Positions 12,608-22,696 of a stretch of 64,000 nucleotides of DNA are shown piece after piece (the stretch's first letter is position 1; every line of letters starts with the position of its first letter). This DNA is from Calliopum simillimum. Lineage: Eukaryota; Arthropoda; Insecta; Diptera; Lauxaniidae. A program made the translations under genes and the position numbers. Where the stretch lies: the NCBI GenBank assembly GCA_951812925.1, contig OX638372.1, positions 9,436,410-9,500,409 on the forward strand, given 5' to 3'. The notes under the pieces were generated by a model. It did no database searches and had not been told where the DNA came from. It worked only from the letters and a program-made list of their open reading frames with translations.

Positions 12608-13796
12608 TGCGACGTTTTGCTGCGTCAACTGTTTTTTTTTGACATTTTATTTGCATTCGAGCGCGCTGTCAAAAATTCAAACGTTCGTGAACTCATCGCT
12701 GACATTGCACGCACACTAACATATAGTGACATACATGCATACACAAAGTTCTTTTTTTTTTCTTCAACAACAGTGTTGCCACACTATGCACAAAGCCATG
12801 CTGCTACTGGGGAGCTGAAATAGAAGTTGAAAAATTGCAAAACATAAACTTTTGACAGGACGTGTTCCATTGGATTTGTTGGCGACGTGCTGTGCTCCCG
12901 CAAAAACACATAAACGCACATTCACACACACAGTGAAACACAAAAGAACACTTACACACTTCTTTGCTATGGCACTGCATAGTTTTTCCTTTGATGGTGG
13001 TACGCTACTCTTCCTGTTATTGTTTTTGTTGTTGTTTCTGCATATTTTATTTATGGCGCAAATTGTAAATTTCCCTTCTTTTTTAAAATGCTGTTGTTAT
13101 TTAACTTTTTGAAAGCGAAAATACACATATTGGATATGTGAGCCGCCGTTTTTTCTTGTTATTTTTTGTTCCTCAAAATCCCGCCAATTTTAACAAAGTG
13201 GTGTCCCCATTTTAAAGCTGCCACTTTTTCTTTGTTTTTGACATGGCCAGCAGTGAAAATTTGAATTTTTGTTTTTTTCTTGAGGAAAACAACAAAATTT
13301 GTAAGTTTTTCCACAAGTTAGTTGGAGCAGAAAATTTCCCTCGGACAACGGAGACGTGATTTTGTCTGTTTGTTCGTGTTTTTGACCCGGTAACCTTCTG
13401 CATTCGACTTTTGCATGTTTGGAATGTGCAAATGTGTTTTTTTTTATTTTCAGGAAAAAACATGGGAAAAACATTTTCATGTTTTTGCTGTGGAAGAGAA
13501 GTTAGTTTGTGAAGTTTAAAAATTTGTATTTTAAAATGCAGACAAAAACACACAAGCAATTTCCTTGTTAAATAAAACTTGTAACTTGGCACATTTGGTG
13601 TGGCCTCTTTTGCAAAGTGTTAAAAAAGTTATCTACACTGTTAATGCCGAGAAAGTCACGTTCGCTAAATGCAAAAAAATTAGAAATAAAAAAGTTTAAA
13701 AAAAATATGTAAAAATTAAATAAAACTAAAAAAAAAAAATATTTATGAATATAAAACAGGTTTTGTCGGTTAAATTCGTTTTGTTTAAATCTTGAT
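12608..13796. other. Non-coding DNA, no gene seen
   Basis: Contains overlapping open frames on the minus strand (to 126 codons at 13212-13592) that are lysine, phenylalanine and asparagine rich without a domain. I regard them as chance frames. An acceptor-like pyrimidine tract plus AG ends at 13453, but it lacks a nearby strong donor, so I do not call an exon. Confidence 0.5.
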
Positions 13797-14350
13797 ATAT
13801 AGTGTACTTTTTTCTATTTGCACATTTTACACTGAACTAAAGTATTTGATCCCAAAAATTCAAGACTCGAATCTTCGCTGTACAATGTTTTCATTTTGAC
13901 ACTAAAGTACACTGTCTTGTTTCATCAATATTTAAAAAAATATTATTCCAACAAATACTTCAGTGTACTTTACATAATACAAACAAATACTTCAAGTCAG
14001 TTTAAATCGTAAGAGTAGAAAAACAACAGTAAAATTTATGATATGGTAACACTTGCAAGTTGCGACGCACTGGTACCACAGTTGCTTTCAGACATTTTCG
14101 CGAGAGAGAGAGAGAGCGTTAACAAAAAAAGTGACACAAGAAGAGAGCCCGAAACTTATGTCACTAAAGTAGCATTTTGATGCCTACAACTACAGTATGT
14201 GAACTGAACTGAACCGAAGCCAATCAAACAAGACAGTATTTGTTTTTTTATATCCAAGTACTGTAAAGACACTTGCATGCGAAACATGAAACAAGAAACT
14301 TGCATACAAAACATAACATATATTGAAAAGAAATGTCTGAAAACTCAAGA
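13797..14350 (+). mobile_element. Dispersed repeat family A, copy 1
   Basis: Co-linear over about 550 bases with 24509-25057, and matched in part, inverted, by 21316-21496. Shared anchors in order are ATATAGTGTACTTTTTT, a CTGAACTAAAG block, GACACTrAAGTAC, TACTTCAGTGTACT, TACAAACAAgTACTTCA, ATGATATGGTAACACTTG, a (GA)n tract and the 3' words AAATGTCT and AAACTC. The unit is studded with TACTTCAGT words and their complement. No coding capacity. Superfamily unknown: no clear terminal inverted repeat was found. Confidence 0.7.
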
Positions 14351-14354
14351 AAAA

Positions 14355-14847
14355 AGTCATGTGCAGACCCCTAATTGGTACCATTGATACACCAAACATT
14401 CTATAATAAGTAGTATGGTTGTCCATAAACTTTTTTCGATAATTTACTTGGTCCACCCCATCATAAACCCACTTCACGATCATCTTTAGTTATTTGTTAC
14501 GATGATAACGTCCGAAAAGTGCGACTGAATTGATACTTCAGCTGAAACTTCAGTTTTTGGTATGTCATTTGGATAGCTCAATCCTTTAGCCTCTTTTACC
14601 ACATTATTAAGTGGATACATAGTGGAACGCTGAGTTTCGAACAATGTTATACTGATTTGACGATAAGTCGGCATCAATAAGTAGCACCAGGTCCTGATTA
14701 GTAGTCAATTTTTGTGGGCTCTTTGACGAAGACATGCGGGCCTTCTTGATTTTGGTACCGTTTTCTGGGGAAACAGATGCCAATTCTTTGACAATTTTGG
14801 GTCTCGATCCAATGCCTTCATTACAGCATTTGAAACTTTTAGAGGAT
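14355..14847 (-). pseudogene. Eroded transposase-like pseudogene, possibly Transib/RAG1-related
   Basis: Three minus-strand frames read in order resemble one protein broken by frameshifts. Frame 1 (14810 down to 14607) gives GSRPKIVKELASVSP, a KKA block, and LIDADLSSNQYNIVR. Frame 2 (from about 14632) gives MYPLNNVVKEAK, then TEVSAEVSIQ and a stop. Frame 3 (from 14483) gives KWVYDGVDQVNYRKKF and then SMVPIRGL. From memory this order (LS..QY, YP..N.V.EAK, TE..AEV.LQ, KWG.DG..G...YKQ, SLVPL) matches a widespread insect repeat-associated protein family, which I believe to be Transib-type DDE transposase, with the DG aspartate as a catalytic candidate. Only a fragment remains. It abuts dispersed repeat A copy 1. 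Family membership is fairly likely; the Transib label is less certain. Confidence 0.5.
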
Positions 14848-15724
14848 GTTCAAGTCAGCTGACATTTTTAATCTGAAACGATACTATATTTCGACTGAAT
14901 TCTTCCCACCTCTATATACGCGTCCGAAAAATGGCGTTTAAACTGAGGAGAGCGCCAGATGTTAGCATCGGTGAGCCTATTTGTTCAAAAAAAAAACCAA
15001 TGATTTCGTCTGATGTCTCCTTTTCACTTTTTGAAAATGCAAAAATATGAAATTTGCACGGGAAAGGTTAAGTTAAAAAAGATCGCGAAATAGCGCAACA
15101 CATTTTTTATGTTTCCAACAGAGAAAAAACCTATCTATTTTGCAATTACTTAAATGCAAGTGTGTGACAATTCTGTCAACACATTAATTTAGAAAAATGA
15201 ATGGCATACCATCTTATTCACTAGCAGAGCAACTGAGGGTTCTAGTGATATAGGATTGTTACAATCATTGACTGCTTAGTATCATTCATTCGAAGAGTCT
15301 TATAGTTAATTACTCAAAACATCACTACCTCCCTAAAATCTAAGATGAGTTAAAAAGATCTTAGAAAATCAACTGCAACTTTGTTTAATCCATTTATTAC
15401 AAAAACCTTTAAGTAAAATCCAAGATTATCTTTAATTCTTAAAGTTAAGCACTTTGTAGCAGACATAAGGACCATTAGTGTAATTTACAACGCCATAGAA
15501 TTTTTATGTGCAACCAAAGAAAATAAATCATAAATTTTTCGGGCCGACCGACCGTCCCCACAACAATAGAGAAATTTATTTATTAAATATAACAAACACA
15601 GCGTTAACTTGAAACAAACCAACAACAAAAAAGAAAAATAACCAAAAAATTAAAGGAACAAAAACCAACAGACTGATAGTAATAAAAAATAAATTTTCTA
15701 CTAATTTACCAACTTCCAGTGAAC
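14848..15724. other. Non-coding DNA, no gene seen
   Basis: Moderately complex sequence near 14.85-15.0 kb may be more of the adjoining transposon remnant, but no reading frame could be followed. The rest is AT-rich without recognisable features. Confidence 0.45.
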
Positions 15725-15789
15725 TTGCCCCCACACCACCCTTGCCCCCACACCACCCTTGCCCCCACACCACCCTTGCCCCTCCCCCC
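15725..15789. repeat. C-rich minisatellite, 17-bp unit x3
   Basis: Three perfect direct copies of TTGCCCCCACACCACCC run from 15725 to 15775, followed by a partial unit and CCTCCCCCC. The minus strand is therefore unusually G-rich (GGGTGG and GGGGG runs) in an AT-rich region, giving local G-quadruplex potential. It also creates a spurious glycine-rich minus-strand open frame. Confidence 0.9.
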
Positions 15790-16800
15790 TACGCACACAC
15801 CAAAGAAAACTAAGCTAAGGCTAAAATATCCTCGACATTCGACCATAATAGTAAAAGAAAATTCCCCATAAATAATGCGACCATTCGGATGGATGAGTGA
15901 ACAAAAATGACGCCATCATTTTGTGCGCTACTCCGGCGTTGCTGCTGGAAAATATTTGGGTCGTTTACGTGACAATTTTACGCAATATATAAAATAACAA
16001 ATTCACTTTTGTATATTATCCGTATGCACACGCCCTCTAGTGGAACAAACAATTTTTTCTATCTTCTTTAACTTTTTTTTTTTTGGCGGAAATAATGATA
16101 GAATGAATGAATGTATGGATGGATGAAACGACAAAGAAACGAATGTTAAAGTGATTAATTAGTGCATGGAAGAAAATGTTGCTGTGCTGCATTTAATGGT
16201 GTCCCAACGAACATGTCCTATGTAAATAAAGACGCGCTCGCCCGTCATATTCTTCTAAGTTATGTCAGTTATTCAGGCGCGCTATAGTCATCAAACATAA
16301 GGGTATTAACAAGTTAAGACGTGTTTGTATTTCTTTGTAATATTGTTGTTTTTGTTCTCCTATGTATATATAAATATAGCCGCTCCTCCTTTTCAAGTGA
16401 GCTTTAACATATGCATGCATCCACCAATGTGGAAGACAAACACACAGTTTAAATATAATTTTTGCTAAGGAAAAGTTAAAGCATACGTATGTAATATGGA
16501 TAATTCCATGAACTCCTCAATGTCTTTGTAAAACTTTAAAATTTTTATACCTTGAAGCATACTCCTGCAACTTCAGGGTTAATGTCTTCATATGTCTTCA
16601 TCAGATTCAAAAATTCAATACAACGCACTTTCTTAAATTAAACTCAACACTATTTCAATAACTTCATCAAATATCCTTTAACATTGAAAAATTCAAACAG
16701 AGAACAAACATTTGATAAATAAATTTGCATGCTAGAAAAATTAAAAATAAAATAAAAGAATTTTAATTTAAAAAGAAATAAAGAGATTTATCCTTAATAT
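15790..16800. other. Non-coding DNA, no gene seen
   Basis: Contains short ATGA/GGAT microsatellite-like runs near 16098-16128. No coding frame or RNA gene. If the primer-binding-like site just downstream is real, 16.5-16.8 kb would be the 5' internal region of a minus-strand LTR element, but no gag or pol sequence is visible. Confidence 0.4.
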
Positions 16801-16805
16801 TTGGC

Positions 16806-16823
16806 ACCCCACGTTAGGCGCCA
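16806..16823 (-). other. tRNA-Lys primer-binding-site-like sequence
   Basis: On the minus strand the 18-mer TGGCGCCTAACGTGGGGT matches the complement of the animal tRNA-Lys(CTT) 3' end, including its CCA tail, at 16 of 18 positions. That is the standard primer-binding site of many Gypsy-type LTR retrotransposons. A 5' LTR would lie at higher coordinates (right of about 16828), and a plausible CA terminus occurs there on the minus strand. Neither LTR boundaries nor coding domains were found, so this is at most a fragment. The site also folds through ATTTGGC/GCCAAAT. Confidence 0.4.
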
Positions 16824-16827
16824 AATA

Positions 16828-18637
16828 TGATGAGGTAATTCTCTTATATATCCTTTATAAGTAATAAAAAACTGCTTTCTATATTTTATTATTCCATTCG
16901 AACTTGAAATCTTAAACAGAAAACTGGAAAAAATTGTTTAAATTAATTTTCATTAAAAAATAAAATATAAAAAGCAATTTTTACTACAAAGGAAATATAA
17001 AGGAATTGCCCATTTAGAGTATGTATTTTTTGATTTTTTCCGAAGTCTAGCTTCAGCTGAACACAGTTTAACATATTATGTACTCTACTATATCCTTTTC
17101 TTCATCAAACACTCTGAATCTAAGTACTTAATGCCTATAATACAAACTTTGATTTGAAAATAAACTCGAGCAAAACCTTACCAAACAACCTTCAACTTGG
17201 AATAACCCATAAAGTTTTGCACTCATAAAAGTGCTTGTTCGCTGGCTGACTGACTGACTGACTGACTGACTGCAACGCGCTGGCATTCATAAATTAATTT
17301 TCATAAATATTTCAGTTTAATTGAAAAGTTACGCTGATGATGATGCCCCGGCAATGCCTTCTTCGTCCATGGCTTTTGCTTGTTCAGTGTAAATATTGTC
17401 TATGCCAGATATGGGCAGGCGGTGAGGCAACAACGCGCCGCAAATATGGTGGGATTGTTTCATGGTGTTTAAGGGTATTTTTATGTTCTGTATTCTTCAT
17501 ATAAATTACATTAATTGCATGTTTGCATTGTTGTTTTTTTCCTTCTTTTTTATGACTGTTGTTCAAGTTTTTTTGATAGGTTAAAAGAAAACCGTACAAA
17601 CACTGAACAAAATAAACAAAACCAAATTATTGTGGTTAAGCGTTAAAGATTAGACAAAATTAAGGAAAATTTAGCTTTATTGTGCACAAAGTGGTTATTA
17701 TTATTTTTTTAAAGACGGTACGAACTTGAGCAGTGAACATGAGCTCTTTACAAGTCTCATAGGAACTTCAACGATTTTGTTTTTGTTAAGTTATTTCCTT
17801 TTTTTAGACCATGGATTTGTATAAATTGCAAAATACACATATATTTTTCAAAACAGATTAGTTTATTTAGTGCACACAATGATTCAGAAGATATAACCAA
17901 ACTATTTATTTTAACTTACAAAATAATTCATTCATCATTTTGCAATTGGTTTTCTCAATGCCCTAGATTTGGCACAATCAGCATCACAGTTAAAACTCTT
18001 TTGTTTCTTTTCAGAGTTTTTCAAATCCTACCACATTCTAATTGTTTCGAATGGTGAAAATTTTTTAATGTTTTTATGCTTCTTCGGTGTTTTGAAATTT
18101 TTGCTACTTTTGAATTATTTTCTTAAATTTTCTTTGTCTTGCGAACATTTTTCGACTGTTTGAAAATTTTTGGAGTTCGGAGAAATAATTAAACTTTAGA
18201 GTATTAAATAAACTGATTCAAAAAAAAAAAAACTATCTTGAAATTTCCACAATTAATCCCAAAAATTAAAGAAGTGAGCTGTGATTTTTTTAAATTTTTG
18301 TGAAAGTCATTTAGCGGTGGCGCAACGTCAATTTATGCAAAATCTCGGCTTGATGCGGTTTTAATTAAATGACGATCTCAAATATGCTCAGAATTTGTCA
18401 TCCACTGTATTAAATTTTTTGTTTTGAATCAAAAAAATAAAAGTTCGAACCTAAACTAAACCGCATATTGTTTTTTTAGCTAAAATACCTTCACAAAACG
18501 TTGTTTCGAAATCTTCATTCTGGATAAGACCTGAGAAGTTTTTTTTTTTTCAAAAGGGCGTGTTTCTAAACAAATTTTAAGTAACTAAGCTTTTACATGT
18601 TCAAGGGAATACCCTCTTAGTTAATTGTATGAAATTT
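16828..18637. other. Non-coding DNA with (CTGA)n microsatellite
   Basis: A (CTGA)n microsatellite occupies about 17245-17272. Open frames up to 71 codons have no domain. Part of 16.83-17.2 kb could be LTR sequence associated with the adjacent primer-binding-like site. An acceptor-like tract ends near 18014, but no good donor follows. Confidence 0.45.
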
Positions 18638-19160
18638 TTAGGAGTGTATTTAATTTATAGGGTTATAGAGGATTTCGCAAAGTTCTGGACCTTTGAAGTC
18701 GATTTTTTTTTTTTGTGACTTTGGTGGCCATTTTAGTTCGCAAAAGGTCCTATTTACATAAACTCTACTATTTTTTTTTTTTTGGAATTCTCAATAAATT
18801 TTCTAATATTTGATAACACATTTGTTACACCAATTTTTTAAATTGAGGTCAGAAAAAAAGAATTTTCAAATCTCCATATGCAGCCAAAACGCATGCGAAT
18901 AACCCAACCCGTGTGTTACATAGAAAAGTATTTTTTTCCGACCTCCAATTAAAAATTTGTTATGACAAATGTGCTACCGAATTAAAGAAAATTTATCAAG
19001 AATTCCAAAAAAAAAAATAAAAATGTATGTTAGTAGGACCTTTTTCGTACTAAAATGGCCACCAAAGTAAAAGAAAAGATAAAAAAATTAAAATATCGAA
19101 TTTAAAAATCCAGAACTTTACGAATTCTTTTCAAACCCTATAAACAAAATACACTTTTGG
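18638..19160. repeat. Foldback element 2 (inverted repeat, arms about 230 bp)
   Basis: The left arm (about 18638-18866) and right arm (about 18927-19160) are reverse complements at roughly 75-80 percent by eye, around a 60-base centre. Shared anchors include TTATAGGGTTTGA-like ends, AAAGTTCTGGA, TTTGGTGGCCATTTTAGT, AAAGGTCCTA, a long T run, TTTGGAATTCT and GAGGTCrGAAAAAAA. No coding content. It looks like a foldback or hairpin MITE. RNA from either strand would form a long imperfect hairpin. Confidence 0.75.
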
Positions 19161-19912
19161 AAAGCTTATAGAATCAGCTAAAAGTTTCCTACAAAAAAAT
19201 TTTCTTTAAAACGTTAGGGTGACCCCAGAATTTTTGAATTTTTTTTAACAAGTCAGAAAATCAGTTTTAATCCTATAACTCCTCAGTGTTTAATTTTAAT
19301 TTTAGACCCCACCCCTCAAGTGAAATTTTTCGTTAGTCGAAGTCTCTTCTATCACCTCTCAGAAGCTTCGTAACCTTATACGATACACCCTTTTTATGTA
19401 AAGGGCACTGGAAAAAATAGCGTCAGCTAGAAAAATTGGCGACAACACACCGTGGAGAAAATGCATCATAACTTTGAAACTATATAAAGCAAATGAATAC
19501 GGTTTGTTACTGTTAAATATGCTCATCAGGTGATTGCTATTATATGATAGCCTCCATTGTACCGAAGCTTGCAAAGTTCACTGTGAAATATTTTTAAGAA
19601 AAAAATATAAAAAAACTTTGACATAAATCGAACACTTCAGTCATATCGTGTTGTACTCAGTCCATTGCGCATACTTGAGAAAAAACAAACTAAACAACTT
19701 TATATGAAATCTGTCAAAAATATGACGTTTACAATTCATTTATTTTGTAAAGTAAACTATAAGAAAATATGTGAAATGGAAGAGAAAAAAGCAGCACATA
19801 ATTACAACAAGAAAATTACATAATTATATGGTGGCTTTACAAATACACACACAAGATGTCTGGCCGCAAAAAGCGCTCATAGCATAAGTGGGTGACGCAT
19901 GCGCGCAGGTGT
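19161..19912. other. Non-coding DNA, no gene seen
   Basis: AT-rich sequence with a 71-codon minus-strand open frame of no recognisable identity. Nothing else supported. Confidence 0.5.
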
Positions 19913-20000
19913 TACTTAAGTGTCAAATCAAGTGAAGCGCTGTCAGTGTTAAAGTGAAGCTGTCAAAAAAAGTCTAGCTGTCAGATGAAGTGCTACGCGT
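19913..20000. promoter_or_regulatory. Cluster of four TGTCA motifs at about 20-bp spacing
   Basis: TGTCA occurs at 19921, 19941, 19961 and 19979, three of them as GCTGTCA, inside imperfect units of about 20 bases (AAGTGAAGC followed by TGTCA). The complement, TGACAG, is the known core of Homothorax/Meis/TGIF homeodomain sites. The spacing is close to two helical turns. It could equally be a small tandem duplication without function. Confidence 0.3.
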
Positions 20001-20780
20001 CAATTGTCGCGCATGTTACATATGGTTGGTGTGGGTTTTTCTTTTGTTTGATTTTTAAGAAAAAAAAAAATCATTTTAATTTCATATTTTACAACTTTAT
20101 TTTTGAGTTAAGTGGTTTTTGCATATTCAATGGATTCTTTTATTTCTCATAAAACTTGAAAGGCTAAAAAATGCTTTCAAGTAACAAAGTGTGTAAAATA
20201 AAAAATATAAAAAAATATTTTTGCATTCACATGAAGCTTCACTGTTAAAATATGCGCGAAATTTTCAACGCAAAACTTAACATTAATTGATTTTAAGTTT
20301 TAAAAATGAGTTGAAAAAATAAATTTTTTTGCTTTTTATTAACCGTTGACAGCTTGTAATTCTTTTTATAAAAAATGAGTAGGTGTGGTTTCATATTACT
20401 TTGACAGTTATGCCACAGTAATTAAAATACCTCAGCACAAAAAAAAATCGCATCACTCAAACTAAAGTGCACAATTCGCGTCGCATGGCGAATGAGTGTA
20501 ATTTGAATAAATATGTCCAATGAATATTTTTTAAAAAATTTTTCAAGTAACAAATTTTAATGTGATTTAATTGCTCTTGTGTCAATTGTATTAAAAAAAA
20601 AATCGATTTTTTTTCTTTTACATATGAGTGCATTGAAACTTCAGCTGTGTGACACAATTTTATGCAAATTTTATAATTTTTTTTTTTTTTTTTTGTGAAA
20701 CACAATTAAAAATTTACTTTGAAGTTTATAATGCAAAAAAGAAACGACCCAAATTAGGCAAATTTTTCTTGTGTGTTTTG
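20001..20780. other. AT-rich non-coding DNA, no gene seen
   Basis: Long A and T runs including a 20-base T tract near 20678. No coding frame of note. Confidence 0.55.
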
Positions 20781-20895
20781 TGTCGACACTTCTTTGTCGT
20801 GCATTTTTTTGATTTTAATTAGAAGTGCGTAACTTAATCTAATTAGCCAATTTGCGCCTACTTAATTGTGAGTAATTAGTTCACTCTAATTAATG
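20780..20895. promoter_or_regulatory. Homeodomain-type TAATTA cluster, candidate enhancer
   Basis: Within 82 bases are five TAATTA/TTAATT-type cores at about 20815, 20840, 20862, 20873 and 20887, preceded by the perfect palindrome GTGTCGACAC at 20780. TAATTA is the shared core of Antp-class and paired-like homeodomains. Intervening sequence is non-repetitive. In AT-rich DNA such cores arise by chance, so only the local density is notable. Conservation in related species would be the test. Confidence 0.3.
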
Positions 20896-21315
20896 AAATT
20901 ATGAGTGTCGGCACTTAAGATTTCACTTTGGTTTTTTCTTTGCTCAATGCAAAAATTTCTAAAAATAATTGAAATTTCAAGAGAATTTTTTATTATTAAA
21001 TACGTAGGTACTTAGGAAAATATTTTCATGTTCAAGTAAAGTGCTCGTGTTGAGCGTTTTTGAAGACAATCAAATTACTGCAAGGATACCTGTGAGTTTT
21101 TGTTAATCTTATATCATCAATACGAAGGAATGTGTGAGAGTGTGATCTTGATATAACATTTTTCATTGAATTTGTATAATATTACAATTACAAGCCTGCC
21201 GATAGAACTAGAACTACTTAGTCCCAAAAAGTAAAAAGTTCTGCAATAATTCAAAAAGGAACTAGCGTTGTTCTAGATTCAATATTGTGCATTAGGGATA
21301 TTTACAAGACTTCTT

Positions 21316-21496
21316 GTTGAAGTTTTTAAGACATTTCGTTTCAAGATATGTCATGTCTTGTACCCGCTTTTTATTTATGAAATACTTCAGTTCAGTGTCG
21401 TGTGCAAATGTGTCGACAGTACTTGGATGTGAAAAAAGAGAAAAGAAATACTTCACAGACCTGTCTTGTTTTATTTGATTTCTTCAGAGAATGCAC
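21316..21496 (-). mobile_element. Dispersed repeat family A, copy 3 (3' fragment, inverted)
   Basis: Reverse complement of the 3' part of copy 2 (about 24890-25057). Strong anchors are AAGACATTTCrTTTCAAGA, TGTCTTGTACCCGCTTTTT, AAATACTTCArTTCAGTGTC and GTGCAAATGTsTyGACAGTA. The 5' two thirds of the unit are absent. A shorter region of weak similarity may continue to about 21.6 kb. Confidence 0.7.
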
Positions 21497-21978
21497 CTCG
21501 TGTACTCCTTGATACCGTTGTGTGCGTAGATATCCACGCATATCTTCGTATATAAAGCAATACACGCCAAGTGTACCGGTGTGCAAGATTAATATTCCGG
21601 GATGATTTGGTCCTAGTACCATTTGTTGTTAAAATACAGAGTGTTGAAGTTGGCGTTTTTTTTTTGTCATTTTCATAAAAGGGTGTTTTTTCAAAAATTT
21701 ATAGCTTACACCAAAGTTTGTAAATTGATATATGTAATGCATTTTAAGTGTTCTTTTTATAAAAAAATTTTAATTTAATTAAAAAGAAATTTTTTCACCT
21801 AAATTTTTTGAAATTAAAAATACTTTTTTTTTAAAAAAACTCCCTTAAATTTTTTTTAAAAGTACTTTAAATTAAAGTATAATTTATAATCTTTAAAATA
21901 ATGCATGAGTCAAAACGGGATTCAATCGCTACATGAGAGTTTTTAGCTTTTAAGTGCCCGCGTCCGGCAAATCTCTTT

Positions 21979-22181
21979 TTTTACTCAAGAGGAAGTCATC
22001 TTACGAGAAAAGTGTACAGGGCATAAAATGCTTAGAATCATCCAAGGAATACGAATAAATTTTTTTTTTTTTTTTTTGAATTTTTTTTTTTTTAAATAAA
22101 TGTTCAGATTTTCGAAAAAATACCCAAAAATTTCATATGACGATTCTAAGCATATTATGCCTAGTACACATTTTTCGTAAG
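21979..22181. repeat. Foldback element 3 (arms about 44 bp) with T-rich centre
   Basis: The left arm 22000-22043 and right arm 22139-22181 are reverse complements: CTTACGArAAAwGTGTAC, then a GGCATAAwATGCTTAGAATC block. A long poly(T) stretch lies between. A third copy of the same block, extended leftward by TTTTTACTCAA, lies at 49254-49320. Non-coding; unnamed dispersed family. Confidence 0.65.
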
Positions 22182-22560
22182 ATATTTTTTAATTAATTTT
22201 TCGGGATTTTTGTAATTTTGAGACGCAAAAAATGGTATCAAGAAGTACTCGAATGCAATTGGCATGCACTAAAGAGTTGTTCAGTTTAGTCTTGGCTGCA
22301 ATTTTGTTTTAATTGTTTGGCTGAATATGAAACAGTTTGGTAGCTATGACCAAAAATTATACTAACTTTAGTCATTATTTGCAAGAATCTAATATATTCC
22401 ACACGCCATCTTGGATTTAAGAGTTCTCGAATTCTGAGTTCAGATTCATTTGGTTGGTTCTGTGACAGCAGAGCTCAGAAATATTTTTTGACGCTTTTGA
22501 TAGCTTTCTCTAAATTTTTAAGCTACATGCTTTTGTATGAGCATTTCCTATACTCTTTTT
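22182..22560. other. Non-coding DNA, no gene seen
   Basis: Contains one isolated CGCCATCTTGGAT word near 22405 that is shared with the degenerate repeats at 7.2 and 12.3 kb. No other feature. Confidence 0.45.
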
Positions 22561-22565
22561 ACAAG

Positions 22566-22696
22566 CTAATGACATACTAATATTTCCGTTTTTTTTTTTC
22601 TCTCTATTTTCAGGTAAATTGTAATATCACGCCAATGTCCAATTTTTTTAAATTTTAAGAAAGAAAAAACTTGCTAAAATTGAATATTAAGTAAGT
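22566..22696 (+). other. Candidate recursive splice site (ratchet point) with 77-nt RS-exon
   Basis: Two branch-point-like words, GCTAATG and ATACTAAT, lie at 22565-22581. They are followed by an uninterrupted pyrimidine tract and TTTTCAG|GTAAAT, with AG at 22612-22613 and GT at 22614-22615. An acceptor directly joined to a donor is the defining arrangement of recursive splice sites in long Drosophila introns. A second, stronger donor GTAAGT starts at 22691, so the intervening 22614-22690 could be the RS-exon used in exon definition. It contains stops in all frames, as expected for a skipped RS-exon. The + strand orientation agrees with the modules at 1.5 and 40.7 kb. Confidence 0.5.

Noticed and set aside
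13212..13592. 126-codon minus-strand open frame
   Set aside because: Low-complexity lysine, phenylalanine and asparagine composition and an overlapping second frame on the same strand. Nothing resembles a known protein.
18000..18060. Acceptor-like TTTGTTTCTTTTCAG as a fourth splice module
   Set aside because: No strong donor follows within a plausible exon length and no clear branch point. Similar isolated acceptors near 13453, 34612 and 40197 were set aside for the same reason.
18436..18460. GTTCGAAC word as a tRNA B box
   Set aside because: No cloverleaf, A box or terminal T run around it. No other tRNA-like region was found by eye.
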